Below, piece after piece: positions 26,468-35,439 of a stretch of DNA of 64,000 nt. Location: the NCBI RefSeq assembly GCF_028553805.1, contig NZ_CP067140.1, forward strand, positions 806,001 through 870,000, read 5' to 3'. This DNA comes from Paracoccus saliphilus. GTDB taxonomy: Bacteria > Pseudomonadota > Alphaproteobacteria > Rhodobacterales > Rhodobacteraceae. The notes beneath the pieces are model-generated. The model had not been told where the DNA came from. It did no database searches and saw only the letters and a program-made list of their open reading frames with translations. Within the stretch, counting starts at the first letter, position 1. Every line of letters starts with the position of its first letter. Position numbers and translations under genes: made by a program.

Positions 26468-27421
26468 ATGACCGCAATGAACGCATATCTCGATACCGCC
26501 GCCCGGGTAATCCGTACCGAGGCAGAGGCGCTGGAACTCTTGGCGGCAAGCCTCGGACCGGAATTCCGGCAGGCCATCGACCTGATCCTCGGGGCATCGG
26601 GGCGGGTGATCGTGTCCGGCATGGGCAAGTCGGGCCATATTGCCCGAAAGATTGCGGCGACGCTGGCCTCGACCGGGACGCCCGCGCAATTCGTCCATCC
26701 TGCCGAGGCCAGTCACGGCGATCTGGGGATGGTTACCCAAGCCGATGTGGCGCTGGTCTTGTCGAATAGCGGTGAGACGCCGGAACTCGCAGATCTGATC
26801 GCGCATACCCGGCGTTTTCGCATCCCCCTGATCGGCGTGGCGTCACGGCCGGAATCGACCCTGCTGCGCCAATCCGACGTCGTCCTTGTCCTGCCCGCCG
26901 CCGAGGAAGCCTGCGGCAGCGGGATCGTGCCCACCACTTCGACGACCATGACGCTGGCGCTTGGCGATGCGTTGGCCATCGCGCTGATGGAGCACCGCGA
27001 ATTCACGGCCGAGCATTTCCGGACCTTCCACCCCGGTGGCAAGCTGGGCGCGCGGCTGGCAAAGGTCGGCGACTTGATGCATTCCGACATGCCGCTTGTG
27101 CATCGGGACGACCCGATGACCGAGGCGCTTCTGGTTATCAGCCAGAAAGGCTATGGTGTGACCGGCGTGACAGATTCCGACGGCCACCTGATCGGGATCA
27201 TCACAGATGGCGATTTGCGGCGACATATGAAGGGGTTGCTCGATCACAGCGCAGTTGAGGTGATGACCGGCGATCCGAGGGTCATCGAGCCCGATGCTCT
27301 GGCCGAGGCGGCGCTTGCCGAGATGCAGTCACGCAAGATCACCTGTCTGTTCGCGGTTGCGAATGGTCGGCCACAGGGGATCCTGCATATCCATGACTGC
27401 CTGCGCGCGGGCATGGTCTGA
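26468..27421 (+). CDS. kdsD: Arabinose-5-phosphate isomerase
   Basis: 317 residues: a SIS domain (VSGMGKSGHIARKIAATLASTG with EASHGDLGM) then two CBS motifs at residues ~200-315. It interconverts ribulose-5-phosphate and arabinose-5-phosphate, the first step to Kdo for LPS inner core. Directly followed by lptC, lptA and lptB, so Kdo supply and LPS export are cotranscribed. Confidence 0.92.
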   Translation: MTAMNAYLDTAARVIRTEAEALELLAASLGPEFRQAIDLILGASGRVIVSGMGKSGHIARKIAATLASTGTPAQFVHPAEASHGDLGMVTQADVALVLSNSGETPELADLIAHTRRFRIPLIGVASRPESTLLRQSDVVLVLPAAEEACGSGIVPTTSTTMTLALGDALAIALMEHREFTAEHFRTFHPGGKLGARLAKVGDLMHSDMPLVHRDDPMTEALLVISQKGYGVTGVTDSDGHLIGIITDGDLRRHMKGLLDHSAVEVMTGDPRVIEPDALAEAALAEMQSRKITCLFAVANGRPQGILHIHDCLRAGMV

Positions 27422-27425
27422 GCGG

Positions 27426-28001
27426 ATGACCCGGACCCGGATCGTTCGCTGGCTGCGCGTGTTGTTACCGTTGCTCGCGCTTGCGATTCTCTCGACGATG
27501 TTCCTGTTCTCCAGCGAACCCGACACCGATCCCGAGATCCCCTATGCCGAGGTCGATGCCGAGCGGATGGCGCGCGAGCCGCGCATGGTGGCCCCGGAAT
27601 ATTCGGGTGTGACCGATGACGGGGCCGAATTGTCGCTTCGCGCCGCCGAGGCCAGCCCGCAGCAGGACGAGGGCGGAACGGCCAGCCAGTTGCAGCTGGA
27701 TTGGCGCCGCGCTGACGGGTTGACCGCGCAGTTGACCGCGCCGTCCGGAGGGGTGGATGATGGCGAGATCATGTTGCATGGTGGGGTCAGCCTGACCACA
27801 TCCACCGGCTGGACCCTGGACGCGGCGCGGATAGATGCCGCGACCGATCGGTCCCGTCTCTTTGCGCCGGAAGGTGTGGACGCCGTCGCGCCTTTCGGCG
27901 AGATTACTGCGGGTAGGATGGAACTGCGTGCCGGCCCCGACAAGGACGGCGCGGCGGTTCTGGATTTTACCGATGGTGTCCGTCTGATATACCAGCCCTG
28001 A
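27426..28001 (+). CDS. lptC: LPS export protein LptC
   Basis: 191 residues. An N-terminal membrane anchor (LRVLLPLLALAILSTMFLF) precedes a periplasmic domain of the LptC/OstA type. LptC links the LptBFG transporter to LptA. ATG 27426 starts 4 bp after kdsD. Identification rests on layout, weak domain features and gene order. Confidence 0.85.
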   Translation: MTRTRIVRWLRVLLPLLALAILSTMFLFSSEPDTDPEIPYAEVDAERMAREPRMVAPEYSGVTDDGAELSLRAAEASPQQDEGGTASQLQLDWRRADGLTAQLTAPSGGVDDGEIMLHGGVSLTTSTGWTLDAARIDAATDRSRLFAPEGVDAVAPFGEITAGRMELRAGPDKDGAAVLDFTDGVRLIYQP

Positions 28002-28016
28002 TTTCTGCGAAGGAAT

Positions 28017-28499
28017 ATGACCATGCCGCGTCTCCTGATAATTGCTCTGACCTTGCTGGCCTCTCCGGCAATGGCGCAGGAGATTGGGTTCGGCGGGCTT
28101 CAGGCGGATGTCTCGGCTCCGGTCGAAGTGGCAGCCGACTCTCTTTCGGTCGAACAGGATAACGGACGCGCGGTCTTTACCGGGAATGTCGTGATCGGAC
28201 AGGGCGAGATGCGGCTGTCGGCCCAGGAGGTCACGGTCGAATATGCCGATGCAAAGCAAAGCCGGATCAAGTCTCTTCACGCGAAGGGCAAGGTGACCCT
28301 TGTGAGCGGCGAGGACGCCGCCGAGGCGGAAGAAGCAAGCTATGACGTCGAAGCCGGCAATGTGACGCTGATCGGCGATGTGGTCATGACGCGGGGCAAC
28401 AATGTCCTGACTGGCGACCAGATGCAGGTCGATCTGGCTACGGGCACCGCCAGGGTCGATGGCCGGGTGCGCTCTGTCCTTCAGCCGGGCGGGAACTGA
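28017..28499 (+). CDS. lptA: LPS transport periplasmic protein LptA
   Basis: 160 residues. A signal peptide ends near SPAMAQ; an OstA beta-jellyroll domain follows ([21 protein letters not shown], and a [16 protein letters not shown] repeat). It bridges inner and outer membranes for LPS. The stop overlaps the lptB start (TGATG). Confidence 0.9.
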   Translation: MTMPRLLIIALTLLASPAMAQEIGFGGLQADVSAPVEVAADSLSVEQDNGRAVFTGNVVIGQGEMRLSAQEVTVEYADAKQSRIKSLHAKGKVTLVSGEDAAEAEEASYDVEAGNVTLIGDVVMTRGNNVLTGDQMQVDLATGTARVDGRVRSVLQPGGN

Positions 28500-29248
28500 T
28501 GCAGGAAACCGAGATGTACGCGGGCGACGGCCTTACGGTCAGAAACCTGCGCAAATCCTATCGCAACCGGCTGGTGATCCGGGATGTTTCGGTCAGGCTG
28601 GAACGCGGTGAGGTCGTCGCCCTGTTGGGGCCGAACGGGTCGGGGAAGACAACCTGCTTCTACTGCATCGCGGGACTGGTTTCACCCGATGCCGGGCAGG
28701 TGACGATCGACGGACAGGATGCGACCCGCTTGCCGATGTTCCGGCGGGCGCGCATGGGAATAGGCTATCTTCCGCAGGAGATGTCGATCTTTCGCGGCCT
28801 CACGGTCGAGCAGAATATCATGGCGGTGCTGGAGGTCACTCTGGACGATCCGCGCCATCGCCGTGACAGGCTCGAAGAACTCCTGGCCGATTTCTCGATC
28901 ACGCATTTGCGCGGTGCGCCCGCGCTGGCCCTGTCGGGTGGCGAGCGCCGCCGGGTAGAGATAGCCCGCTGCCTTGCCTCGGCGCCGAGTTTCCTGCTGC
29001 TGGACGAGCCATTCGCAGGCGTGGACCCCATAGCGGTGGGCGATATACGAGAATTGGTGCATGACCTGAAATCGCGCGGCATCGGGGTTCTGATTACCGA
29101 TCACAACGTGCGCGAGACGCTGGCGATCGTTGATCGCGCCTATATTCTACATGACGGTCATGTGCTGATGTCCGGCACCACCTCGGAAATCATCGCCGAT
29201 GCCAAGGTGCGCGAGGTTTACCTGGGCGATAGTTTCCATGTCGGCTGA
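28499..29248 (+). CDS. lptB: LPS export ABC transporter ATPase LptB
   Basis: 249 residues. Walker [12 protein letters not shown]-loop YLPQE, signature ALSGGERRR, Walker B FLLLDEP and switch ITDHNVRET match LptB. It powers extraction of LPS from the inner membrane. ATG 28499 overlaps the lptA stop; ATG 28514 is a lesser alternative. In many proteobacteria rpoN follows; here hpf does. Confidence 0.94.
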   Translation: MQETEMYAGDGLTVRNLRKSYRNRLVIRDVSVRLERGEVVALLGPNGSGKTTCFYCIAGLVSPDAGQVTIDGQDATRLPMFRRARMGIGYLPQEMSIFRGLTVEQNIMAVLEVTLDDPRHRRDRLEELLADFSITHLRGAPALALSGGERRRVEIARCLASAPSFLLLDEPFAGVDPIAVGDIRELVHDLKSRGIGVLITDHNVRETLAIVDRAYILHDGHVLMSGTTSEIIADAKVREVYLGDSFHVG

Positions 29249-29314
29249 AGGTCGCCATGCCGGACGGCCTCGGTGGGTCATCAGGGGAAATTGGATCAAA
29301 TCGTTCGCTTTCCG

Positions 29315-29343
29315 TTGACAGGGGCGATCCACTGTCACCAAAT
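29315..29343 (+). promoter_or_regulatory. Possible promoter of hpf
   Basis: A consensus -35 TTGACA (29315-29320) lies in the 208-bp leader of hpf; the matching -10 region 17 bp on (CCAAAT) is poor. A separate promoter is plausible because hpf is growth-phase regulated in many bacteria. Confidence 0.35.
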
Positions 29344-29456
29344 TGAGTTACGCGGGTGCGGTATCAGACCGGGCCCTGCCATCCCCGTTTTCCGCCGTGC
29401 GCCGGTGCTTGAACGGACCGGCGCAGGCGAAGACGGGCAACCGGAGAGGAAAAACG

Positions 29457-30032
29457 ATGCGCTATACCATCAGCGGAAAACACATTGATGTCGGCGATGC
29501 TCTCAGCACGCATGTCGAGACGGAATTGGGTGATACGGTTATCAAGTATTCGCAGCGCCCGACCGATGCGACAGTTACCTTTTCCCGCGATGCGCATCAG
29601 TTCCTATGTGATACGGTTGTGCATCTCTCCACCGGTCTGACCGTGCAGGCGCGCGGAGCTGCGAACGAGATATATGCAGCGTTCGAAGCCTGTCGCGAAA
29701 AGATGGACAAGCAGCTTCGGCGCTACAAGCGGAGATTGAAAGATCATCACAAGGATCGCACGGGGCCTGTTGAATTCGGAGAGGCCGGGATGTATGTCCT
29801 TTCCGCTGATGAGAATGCTTGGGAATCGCAGGGTAGTGGCCTGGAACCCATCATCATCGCGGAAATGGAAAGCCGCGTTCCTACCTTGTCGGTAGGTGAT
29901 GCGGTGATGCAGATGGAACTGGCCGGGGCGCCTCTCTTGGTGTTCCGCAACGAAAAACATGGCGGCGTCAATGTCGTCCACCGCCGGGAAGACGGCAATG
30001 TGGGCTGGATTGATCCGCGTGGCAACGGATAA
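29457..30032 (+). CDS. hpf: Ribosome hibernation promoting factor, long form
   Basis: 191 residues. The N-terminal S30AE domain (MRYTISGKHIDVGDALSTHVE) binds the 30S subunit; the C-terminal domain (LSVGDAVMQMELAGAPLLVFRN, GNVGWIDPRG) dimerises ribosomes into 100S particles. ATG 29457 has GAGAGGAAAAACG upstream; an earlier in-frame start at 29343 gives an N terminus unlike the family. Confidence 0.92.
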   Translation: MRYTISGKHIDVGDALSTHVETELGDTVIKYSQRPTDATVTFSRDAHQFLCDTVVHLSTGLTVQARGAANEIYAAFEACREKMDKQLRRYKRRLKDHHKDRTGPVEFGEAGMYVLSADENAWESQGSGLEPIIIAEMESRVPTLSVGDAVMQMELAGAPLLVFRNEKHGGVNVVHRREDGNVGWIDPRGNG

Positions 30033-30060
30033 CCCGTCGCGCACCGCCTTTCGGACGGAA

Positions 30061-30089
30061 CCGCCCCGGCAAGGATCTTGCGGGGGCGG
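30061..30089 (+). terminator. Long hairpin between hpf and ptsN
   Basis: CCGCCCCGGCAAG (30061-30073) pairs with CTTGCGGGGGCGG (30077-30089) with one mismatch and a GAT loop. There is no T run. It could attenuate transcription into ptsN or protect the hpf message. Confidence 0.6.
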
Positions 30090-30113
30090 GCAGCGCAGGA
30101 AAGATACGACTGA

Positions 30114-30578
30114 ATGCAACTCAGCGAGATTCTCGGGCCGGGAGCTGTTCGTTCCCTCGGGCAAGTGACATCCAAGAAGAGGCTGTTTCAGGAGCTGGCT
30201 GACCTGGCCCATGCCGAATACCGGCTCAACGCGTCCGAGGTGCTGGACGCATTGCAGGAACGCGAAAGCCTCGGTCCGACGGGCGTTGGGCAGGGCGTGG
30301 CGTTGCCCCATGCGCGGCTGCATGGGCTGGACAGGGTGGTGGGGCTGTTCCTGCGGCTGGACAAGCCGATGGATTTCGACGCGGTGGACCGCAAGCCCGT
30401 CGATCTGATCTTTGCCCTGCTCGCACCGGAATCCGGCGGGGTCGATCACCTCAAGGCCCTGGCCTTGGTGTCTCGCACCCTGCGGGATACCGATCTCCGG
30501 GCCAAGTTGCGCGCGAATGATAGCGCGACGGCCTTGCATGCCGTTCTGGCGGCTGCGCAGGGGATCAAGGCGGCCTGA
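30114..30578 (+). CDS. ptsN: PTS-Ntr EIIA component
   Basis: 154 residues of the PTS EIIA type 2 fold with the phosphorylated histidine in GVALPHARL (about residue 66). It is the terminal phosphoacceptor of the nitrogen PTS and regulates through its phosphorylation state. ATG 30114 has AGGAAAG upstream. Placement after hpf is standard in proteobacteria. Confidence 0.92.
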   Translation: MQLSEILGPGAVRSLGQVTSKKRLFQELADLAHAEYRLNASEVLDALQERESLGPTGVGQGVALPHARLHGLDRVVGLFLRLDKPMDFDAVDRKPVDLIFALLAPESGGVDHLKALALVSRTLRDTDLRAKLRANDSATALHAVLAAAQGIKAA

Positions 30579-30639
30579 TTTTGAATCGAGGCGATTCGGT
30601 CCTATAGTAACGGCTCATCCACCTGAGGAGGGGCCGAAG

Positions 30640-30828
30640 ATGAACAAGCACATCAGCGACCAACCCCGCGGCCACAGCCACCAGCGGTTGCGCGAATACA
30701 CAAGGCAGGAACGCGAGGCGGGCACACATCCGTCTGTCGCAGCGCTGCATAGCCGCCCGCTGACACGCGGTGCCGGGAATCGCAAGACAGCCGAATATCT
30801 GCGCATCGAGCGTGGCCGGGAGGTGTGA
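30640..30828 (+). CDS. Small hypothetical protein
   Basis: 62 residues, highly charged and hydrophilic, rich in Arg, Gln and His (N terminus MNKHISDQPRGHSHQRL). No family recognised. A strong GAGGAGGGG ribosome site 7 bp before ATG 30640 supports it being translated. Confidence 0.6.
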   Translation: MNKHISDQPRGHSHQRLREYTRQEREAGTHPSVAALHSRPLTRGAGNRKTAEYLRIERGREV

Positions 30829-30852
30829 TTTCGCCGGGCGGGTGACAGCGCC

Positions 30853-31251
30853 TTACCCGGCCCCGGGCCGCTCGATCAGGTCCCAGAGGTTGCCGTACAG
30901 GTCCTCGAACACGGCGACGGTGCCGTAATCGGCGGTCTTTGGCTCGCGGACGATCCTGACACCGTTCTTGCGCAATCTGGCCAGGTCGGCAGACAGGTCG
31001 TCCGTATCCAGGAACAGGAACACGCGGCCACCGGATTGCGCCCCGATGGCCGCGCGTTGAATGTCATTCGTGGCGCGGGCCAGAAGGATCGAGACGCCTC
31101 CGCCGGAAGGCTGCACGAGCACCCATCTCTTGTCCTGCTCTGGTTGATAGATATCCTTCAACAGCCGAAAGCCCAACACATCCACGTAGAACCGGATCGC
31201 CTCGTCGTAATCGCGCACCACCAGCGCGACATGGGCGAGGCGATGGTTCAT
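30853..31251 (-). CDS. Glyoxalase/VOC-family protein
   Basis: 132 residues. Paired beta-alpha-beta-beta-beta modules: HVALVVRDYDEAIRFYVDVLGF and FLFLDTDDLSADLARLRKNGV, with VFEDLYGNLWDLIE at the end, match the vicinal oxygen chelate superfamily. Metal ligands His7 and a C-terminal Glu are visible. The reaction cannot be told. It overlaps ilvE by 4 bp. Confidence 0.82.
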   Translation of the reverse strand: MNHRLAHVALVVRDYDEAIRFYVDVLGFRLLKDIYQPEQDKRWVLVQPSGGGVSILLARATNDIQRAAIGAQSGGRVFLFLDTDDLSADLARLRKNGVRIVREPKTADYGTVAVFEDLYGNLWDLIERPGAG

Positions 31252-32117
31252 GACCGGACCAGTTTCTCGTAATCCTCGGCGATTCCGCGCGTGGTCTGGC
31301 CGACCTGGAAATGCCAGTCGCCGATCTGACCGACCGGCGTCACCTCTGCAGCGGTGCCGGTCAGGAAGCATTCCTGGAAACCTTCCAGCTCTTCGGGCTT
31401 GATGCGACGCTCATGCACCGTGATCCCCTTGTCCTTCAGCATCTGGACAACGGTTTGCCGGGTGAGGCCGTTCAGAAAGCGGTCGGCCAGCGGCGTATGC
31501 ACCTCGCCATCCTTGACGAAGAAGATATTCGCGCCGGTCGCCTCGGCCACATATCCTTCCCAATCCATGAACAGCGCATCCGAGCAGCCCTTGGCCTCGG
31601 CGGCATGCTTGGACATGGTGCAGATCATGTAGAGACCGGCGGCCTTGGCGGCGGTGGGGATGGTTTCCGGGCTGGGGCGCTTCCACTTGGCAACGTCCAG
31701 CTTGGCGCCCTGCCATTTCGCATCGCCGTAATAGCTGCCCCATTCCCATGCGCAGATGGCCATGCGGACCGGGTTGCGCTTGGCCGATACGCCCATATCC
31801 TCGCCCGAGCCCCGCCATGCGACCGCGCGCACATAGGCATTCTCGAAACCGTTGGCCTTCAGAACGGCCTCCTTGGCGGCGTCGATCTCGTCGGCGGAAT
31901 AGGGGATCGGCATGTCCAGTAGACGGCCCGATTCGATCAGCCGCAGCGAATGCTCGTGCCCCTTGAAGATCTTGCCATCATAGCAGCGCTCGCCCTCGAA
32001 TACCGAGCTGGCATAATGCAGCGCGTGGGTCAGGATATGCACCTTTGCGTCGCGCCAGTCGATGAGCTCGCCATCCATCCAGATCTTGCCGTCGCGATCG
32101 TCATATGCCGCCGTCAT
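31248..32117 (-). CDS. ilvE: Branched-chain amino acid aminotransferase
   Basis: 289 residues. Class IV aminotransferase with the PLP lysine in TIPTAAKAAGLY, plus HALHYASSVFEGERCY and GTAAEVTPVGQIG. It transaminates Leu, Ile and Val with 2-oxoglutarate. ATG 32117 has GGAGAG upstream; ATG 32132 is 15 bp further up without a better site. Divergent from petP. Confidence 0.92.
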   Translation of the reverse strand: MTAAYDDRDGKIWMDGELIDWRDAKVHILTHALHYASSVFEGERCYDGKIFKGHEHSLRLIESGRLLDMPIPYSADEIDAAKEAVLKANGFENAYVRAVAWRGSGEDMGVSAKRNPVRMAICAWEWGSYYGDAKWQGAKLDVAKWKRPSPETIPTAAKAAGLYMICTMSKHAAEAKGCSDALFMDWEGYVAEATGANIFFVKDGEVHTPLADRFLNGLTRQTVVQMLKDKGITVHERRIKPEELEGFQECFLTGTAAEVTPVGQIGDWHFQVGQTTRGIAEDYEKLVRS

Positions 32118-32274
32118 TTTTCTCTCCATCAATCCCGGACTTTACGGATCTTGCGCAAAATAGCCCGGAATCGGCTAATTTCTTGCGTAAGATGCTTGAC
32201 GGCTAGCAATCGAATCTTGGAAAGTCAACAAGGCTGCCCTATCAAGCAGTGAAATGCAGAGAAAGGAAAACAGG

Positions 32275-32841
32275 ATGCAGCAGAAAATGCGAGTGCCGGG
32301 AATGATCGGTGAAGATCTGCTGTTCCTGACTGACGATCAGCTTCGCCGGGGGATCGAGGCGATGTTCTTCGCCTATCGCGCCTTTACCGCCGATCCCGAC
32401 CTGATCCTGGCCGAGATGGATTACGGCCGCGCCCATCATCGCGCCCTGCATTTCATCAATCGCGACCCGGGGCTGACCGTGACATCGCTTCTGGCGGTGC
32501 TTGGGGTGACCAAGCAATCCCTGAACCGGGTACTGCGAACCCTGATAGAGGATGGGCTGGTCGAAAGCCGGGTCGGCCGCCGCGACCGCCGTGAACGGCA
32601 GCTTTACCTGACCGAACCGGGAACCCGGCTGGAACGCCGCCTGTCAGAGGCTCAGCGTGCCCGGATGCGCGCTGCCTACCGCAATGCCGGCCCGCAGGCG
32701 GTGGCGGGTTTCCGGCAAGTTCTGGAAGCGATGATGGACCCCGAGACGCGGGCGCAGTATCAGGCGATGACGGACCCGCCGGAAGATCGGAAAGAACCCG
32801 CCAATGAGCAGCCAAGATACACATATTCTGATCGTCGATGA
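32275..32841 (+). CDS. petP: MarR-family regulator, PetP-like
   Basis: 188 residues. A winged helix of the MarR type (LTVTSLLAVLGVTKQSLNRVLRTLIEDGLVESRVGRRDRRERQLYLTEPG) is central. The pairing with an OmpR-type response regulator that starts inside its 3' end matches the petP-petR pair of Rhodobacter, named for its link to cytochrome bc1 gene expression. ATG 32275 has AGGAAAACAGG upstream. The symbol rests on context and layout. Confidence 0.72.
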   Translation: MQQKMRVPGMIGEDLLFLTDDQLRRGIEAMFFAYRAFTADPDLILAEMDYGRAHHRALHFINRDPGLTVTSLLAVLGVTKQSLNRVLRTLIEDGLVESRVGRRDRRERQLYLTEPGTRLERRLSEAQRARMRAAYRNAGPQAVAGFRQVLEAMMDPETRAQYQAMTDPPEDRKEPANEQPRYTYSDRR

Positions 32842-33511
32842 CGATGAACGCATCCGCAGCCTGCTAAGCCGCTTTCTGCAGAAGAACGGCTTTCTCGTAA
32901 GCTGCGCCCGCGATGCGGCGCACGCCCGCAGGTTACTGGCGGGGCTGGAATTCGATCTGGCCGTCCTGGACGTCATGATGCCCGGCGAGGACGGCTTTTC
33001 CCTGACCCGGTTCCTGCGCGAACGGACCGATATGCCGATCTTGCTGTTGACCGCGAAGGGAGAGACGGAAGATCGTATCACCGGTCTGGAAAGCGGTGCC
33101 GATGACTACCTGCCCAAGCCATTCGAGCCGCGCGAATTGCTGCTGCGGATCGCGGCGATCCTGCGCCGGGTCCCGGTGGCCGAAATCACGCAGCCCAAGT
33201 TCATGACATTGGGAACATTGCGCTACGACACCGAGAAGGCCGAGCTGTGGCAGGGGGATGCGTCCCTGCGCCTGACCGGAACCGAACAGGCGCTGTTGCG
33301 GCGCCTGGCTGCCAGCCCGGGCCAGCCTGTCAGCCGTACCGAGCTGATCGAGGATCTGGGCCGGGGCGGCAGCGGTGACGAGGCCGAGAATTCGGAGCGC
33401 GCGATCGACGTGCAGATGACCCGCCTGCGCCGCAAGATCGAACCCGACCCGAAAGAGCCGCGTTTCCTGCAAACCGTTCGCGGCGCGGGATACATGCTGG
33501 TGATCGACTGA
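32804..33511 (+). CDS. petR: OmpR-family response regulator, PetR-like
   Basis: 235 residues. Receiver domain: acidic pair in VDDDE, phosphoacceptor Asp in LAVLDVMMPGEDG, Lys in YLPKPFEP. The C-terminal winged helix contains LTGTEQALLRRLA and VRGAGYML. No sensor kinase gene is adjacent. It overlaps petP by 38 bp. OmpR-type regulators bind direct repeats at 11-bp spacing, relevant to the repeats at 38518 and 41101 (inference only). Confidence 0.78.
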   Translation: MSSQDTHILIVDDDERIRSLLSRFLQKNGFLVSCARDAAHARRLLAGLEFDLAVLDVMMPGEDGFSLTRFLRERTDMPILLLTAKGETEDRITGLESGADDYLPKPFEPRELLLRIAAILRRVPVAEITQPKFMTLGTLRYDTEKAELWQGDASLRLTGTEQALLRRLAASPGQPVSRTELIEDLGRGGSGDEAENSERAIDVQMTRLRRKIEPDPKEPRFLQTVRGAGYMLVID

Positions 33512-33549
33512 TGCTTGCTTGCGCGTGGCAGCGGGTCTAGCTTATCGGA

Positions 33550-34377
33550 ATGGACGGCGATCTTACATATCAGGGAATCGAACTGGATGCCGCGACGGCG
33601 CTTGCGCTGCTCGAATGGCAGACAGAGATGGGCGCTGACGAGCCGATCTCGGATAATTGCCTGGATAGGTTCGAACTGGCTGCGCGGCCGAAACCCCCAG
33701 TGCCGCAGATGCCCGCGCAGCCGTCAGGGACTCCGGCGCTATCTGTCGATTCTCCCGATGACTCGTCGAAGCTGATCGCCGAGGCCGAGAGATTGGCGGC
33801 ATCCGCAGACAGCCTTGCGGCGCTGGCGAGCGTTCAGGAAAATTTCGACGGGCTCGAACTGAAGAAAGGCGCGCGCAATTTCTGCTTTTGCGACGGTAAT
33901 CCCACGGCGCGTGTCCTGATCCTGGGCGAAGCGCCAGGAGATCAGGAGGACCGCGAGGGCCGGCCTTTCGTGGGGCGCGCAGGACAATTGCTGGACCGGA
34001 TGTTCGGGGCAATCGGGCTCGCGCGTGATGCTGTCGATGCCGAGAAGGCGCTTTATATCATCAATGTGCTGACCTGGCGTCCGCCGGGAAATCGTGACCC
34101 GAGTCCCGAGGAGATCGCTCTTAGCCTGCCCTTCGTGCGGCGGCATATCGAACTTGCCTCGCCGGACCTGGTGGTGCTGATGGGCAATATTCCCTGTCAG
34201 ACGGCCTTGGGACGACGCGGAATTCTGCGGCTTCGGGGACAATGGGTGCAGGCGTTTGACCGCCCGGCGCTGCCGATGACGCATCCGGCCTATCTGCTGC
34301 GCAACCCGGCAGCCAAACGCGATGCGTGGGCCGACCTGTTGTCCATCGCGGCACGGCTGGAGGCTGGCTCGGTCTGA
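33550..34377 (+). CDS. Uracil-DNA glycosylase, family 4-like
   Basis: 275 residues. Catalytic motif A GEAPGDQEDREGRPFVGRAG and motif B MTHPAYLLR match family 4/5-type UDGs. The N-terminal ~100 residues are low-complexity, as in alphaproteobacterial members. The Fe-S cysteines expected before motif A are not in the usual order: the sequence reads FDGLELKKGARNFCFCDGNP, so cluster binding is unclear. It removes uracil from DNA. Confidence 0.85.
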   Translation: MDGDLTYQGIELDAATALALLEWQTEMGADEPISDNCLDRFELAARPKPPVPQMPAQPSGTPALSVDSPDDSSKLIAEAERLAASADSLAALASVQENFDGLELKKGARNFCFCDGNPTARVLILGEAPGDQEDREGRPFVGRAGQLLDRMFGAIGLARDAVDAEKALYIINVLTWRPPGNRDPSPEEIALSLPFVRRHIELASPDLVVLMGNIPCQTALGRRGILRLRGQWVQAFDRPALPMTHPAYLLRNPAAKRDAWADLLSIAARLEAGSV

Positions 34378-34433
34378 AAGAGAATGCTGACTTTGACGTA
34401 GAGCGAGTCGCGCCTGTCTGCATTAGCTCCTAT

Positions 34434-34481
34434 CGCTTCTTCTTCATCCAAATATCCCGGGGGTCTGGGGGCAGCGCCCCC
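34434..34481 (+). repeat. Dispersed 32-bp repeat, copy 2, with GC hairpin
   Basis: Positions 34434-34465 are an exact inverted copy of 1345-1376. A hairpin GGGGGC-AGC-GCCCCC (34467-34481) follows directly. It sits between the convergent UDG and DsbD-like genes and may act as a terminator. Confidence 0.65.
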
Positions 34482-34532
34482 GGCCATCGCGAGACGTAAA
34501 TGTGTGGCATCTCCGGTTCATCGCGACATGCT

Positions 34533-35336
34533 CTAATCGACGGAAGGGGTGCCCTGCAGATCGCAACCCCGCATCTCGACCGTGCCATCCTCGCCGATCA
34601 GGGTAATCAGCAGGCTGGATACATCCAGATCGAAAGGTTCGCCCGAGGGCGGTACGAAATCCGCGGTGGCCCGAGTGTCATTGCCCGAAGGTTCGAGCGT
34701 CGCGGTAGAGACCCAGATATCGGGGCGATCCTTCAGCTCCATCGCTGCGACATCGATTTTCTGCCGGGGCAGCAGCACGCTGAGCTGGATTCCATCCGCG
34801 ATATCCTGCCTTGTGCAATCCGGCCGGATCGAGAGCGGCTCGGGCATCCGGGCCAACGCCGTTTCGATCTGCGGGTCGGGATTTTCGCCGGCAGCCGGAG
34901 CCTGCAATTCGAAATGGGCCGGGACGCAGATTTTTTCGCAGACGCCGAGATCTATGCTGGCGGCGAGTTCGATGGGCCGGGCGGGATCGGTGGGTTCCGC
35001 CGTGAAGGGCAGGACCAGAAGATCGTGATAGCCAAGCGTCAGCTCATCGCCCGAGCGGATCGCCTCGGGGGCGGGCCAGTGGAAACTGATCTTGGCCAGG
35101 TTGTCCGATTCCTGCCACTCGAAGCTGGGCGGCAGGCCGCTATCGCCGGGATTGCGCCAATAGGTTTTCCAGCCCGGTTCCAGCCGTAGCTCAAGCGCCG
35201 AGATGCGATTGCCATCCGCATCCGTCCAGCCGGGCAGAAGCTGTGCCGATTGCACGCCCGGCGGCAATTGCTGCGCGGCGGCGGGAAGGACGGCCAACGC
35301 GGTGCAAAGGGATATCAGCGTGGTTCGGATTGTCAT
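34533..35336 (-). CDS. DsbD N-terminal-domain-like periplasmic protein
   Basis: 267 residues. A signal peptide (to LPAAAQQ) is followed by a domain like the DsbD/DipZ alpha region: LEPGWKTYWRNPGDSGLPPSFEW and the cysteine pair LGVCEKICVPAHF, which would be the redox-active pair. No membrane or thioredoxin domain follows, so it would be a free periplasmic thiol carrier. Convergent with the UDG gene. Confidence 0.78.
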   Translation of the reverse strand: MTIRTTLISLCTALAVLPAAAQQLPPGVQSAQLLPGWTDADGNRISALELRLEPGWKTYWRNPGDSGLPPSFEWQESDNLAKISFHWPAPEAIRSGDELTLGYHDLLVLPFTAEPTDPARPIELAASIDLGVCEKICVPAHFELQAPAAGENPDPQIETALARMPEPLSIRPDCTRQDIADGIQLSVLLPRQKIDVAAMELKDRPDIWVSTATLEPSGNDTRATADFVPPSGEPFDLDVSSLLITLIGEDGTVEMRGCDLQGTPSVD

Positions 35337-35439
35337 GGGACGGGTTTAGCCGCAGTTGCGGGGTGGATGAAATCACTTTCACGCGGGGATCTTGCATCAT
35401 CGCCCCGAAGCGCCGATCTTGGGAGGACAAGGAGACCAG

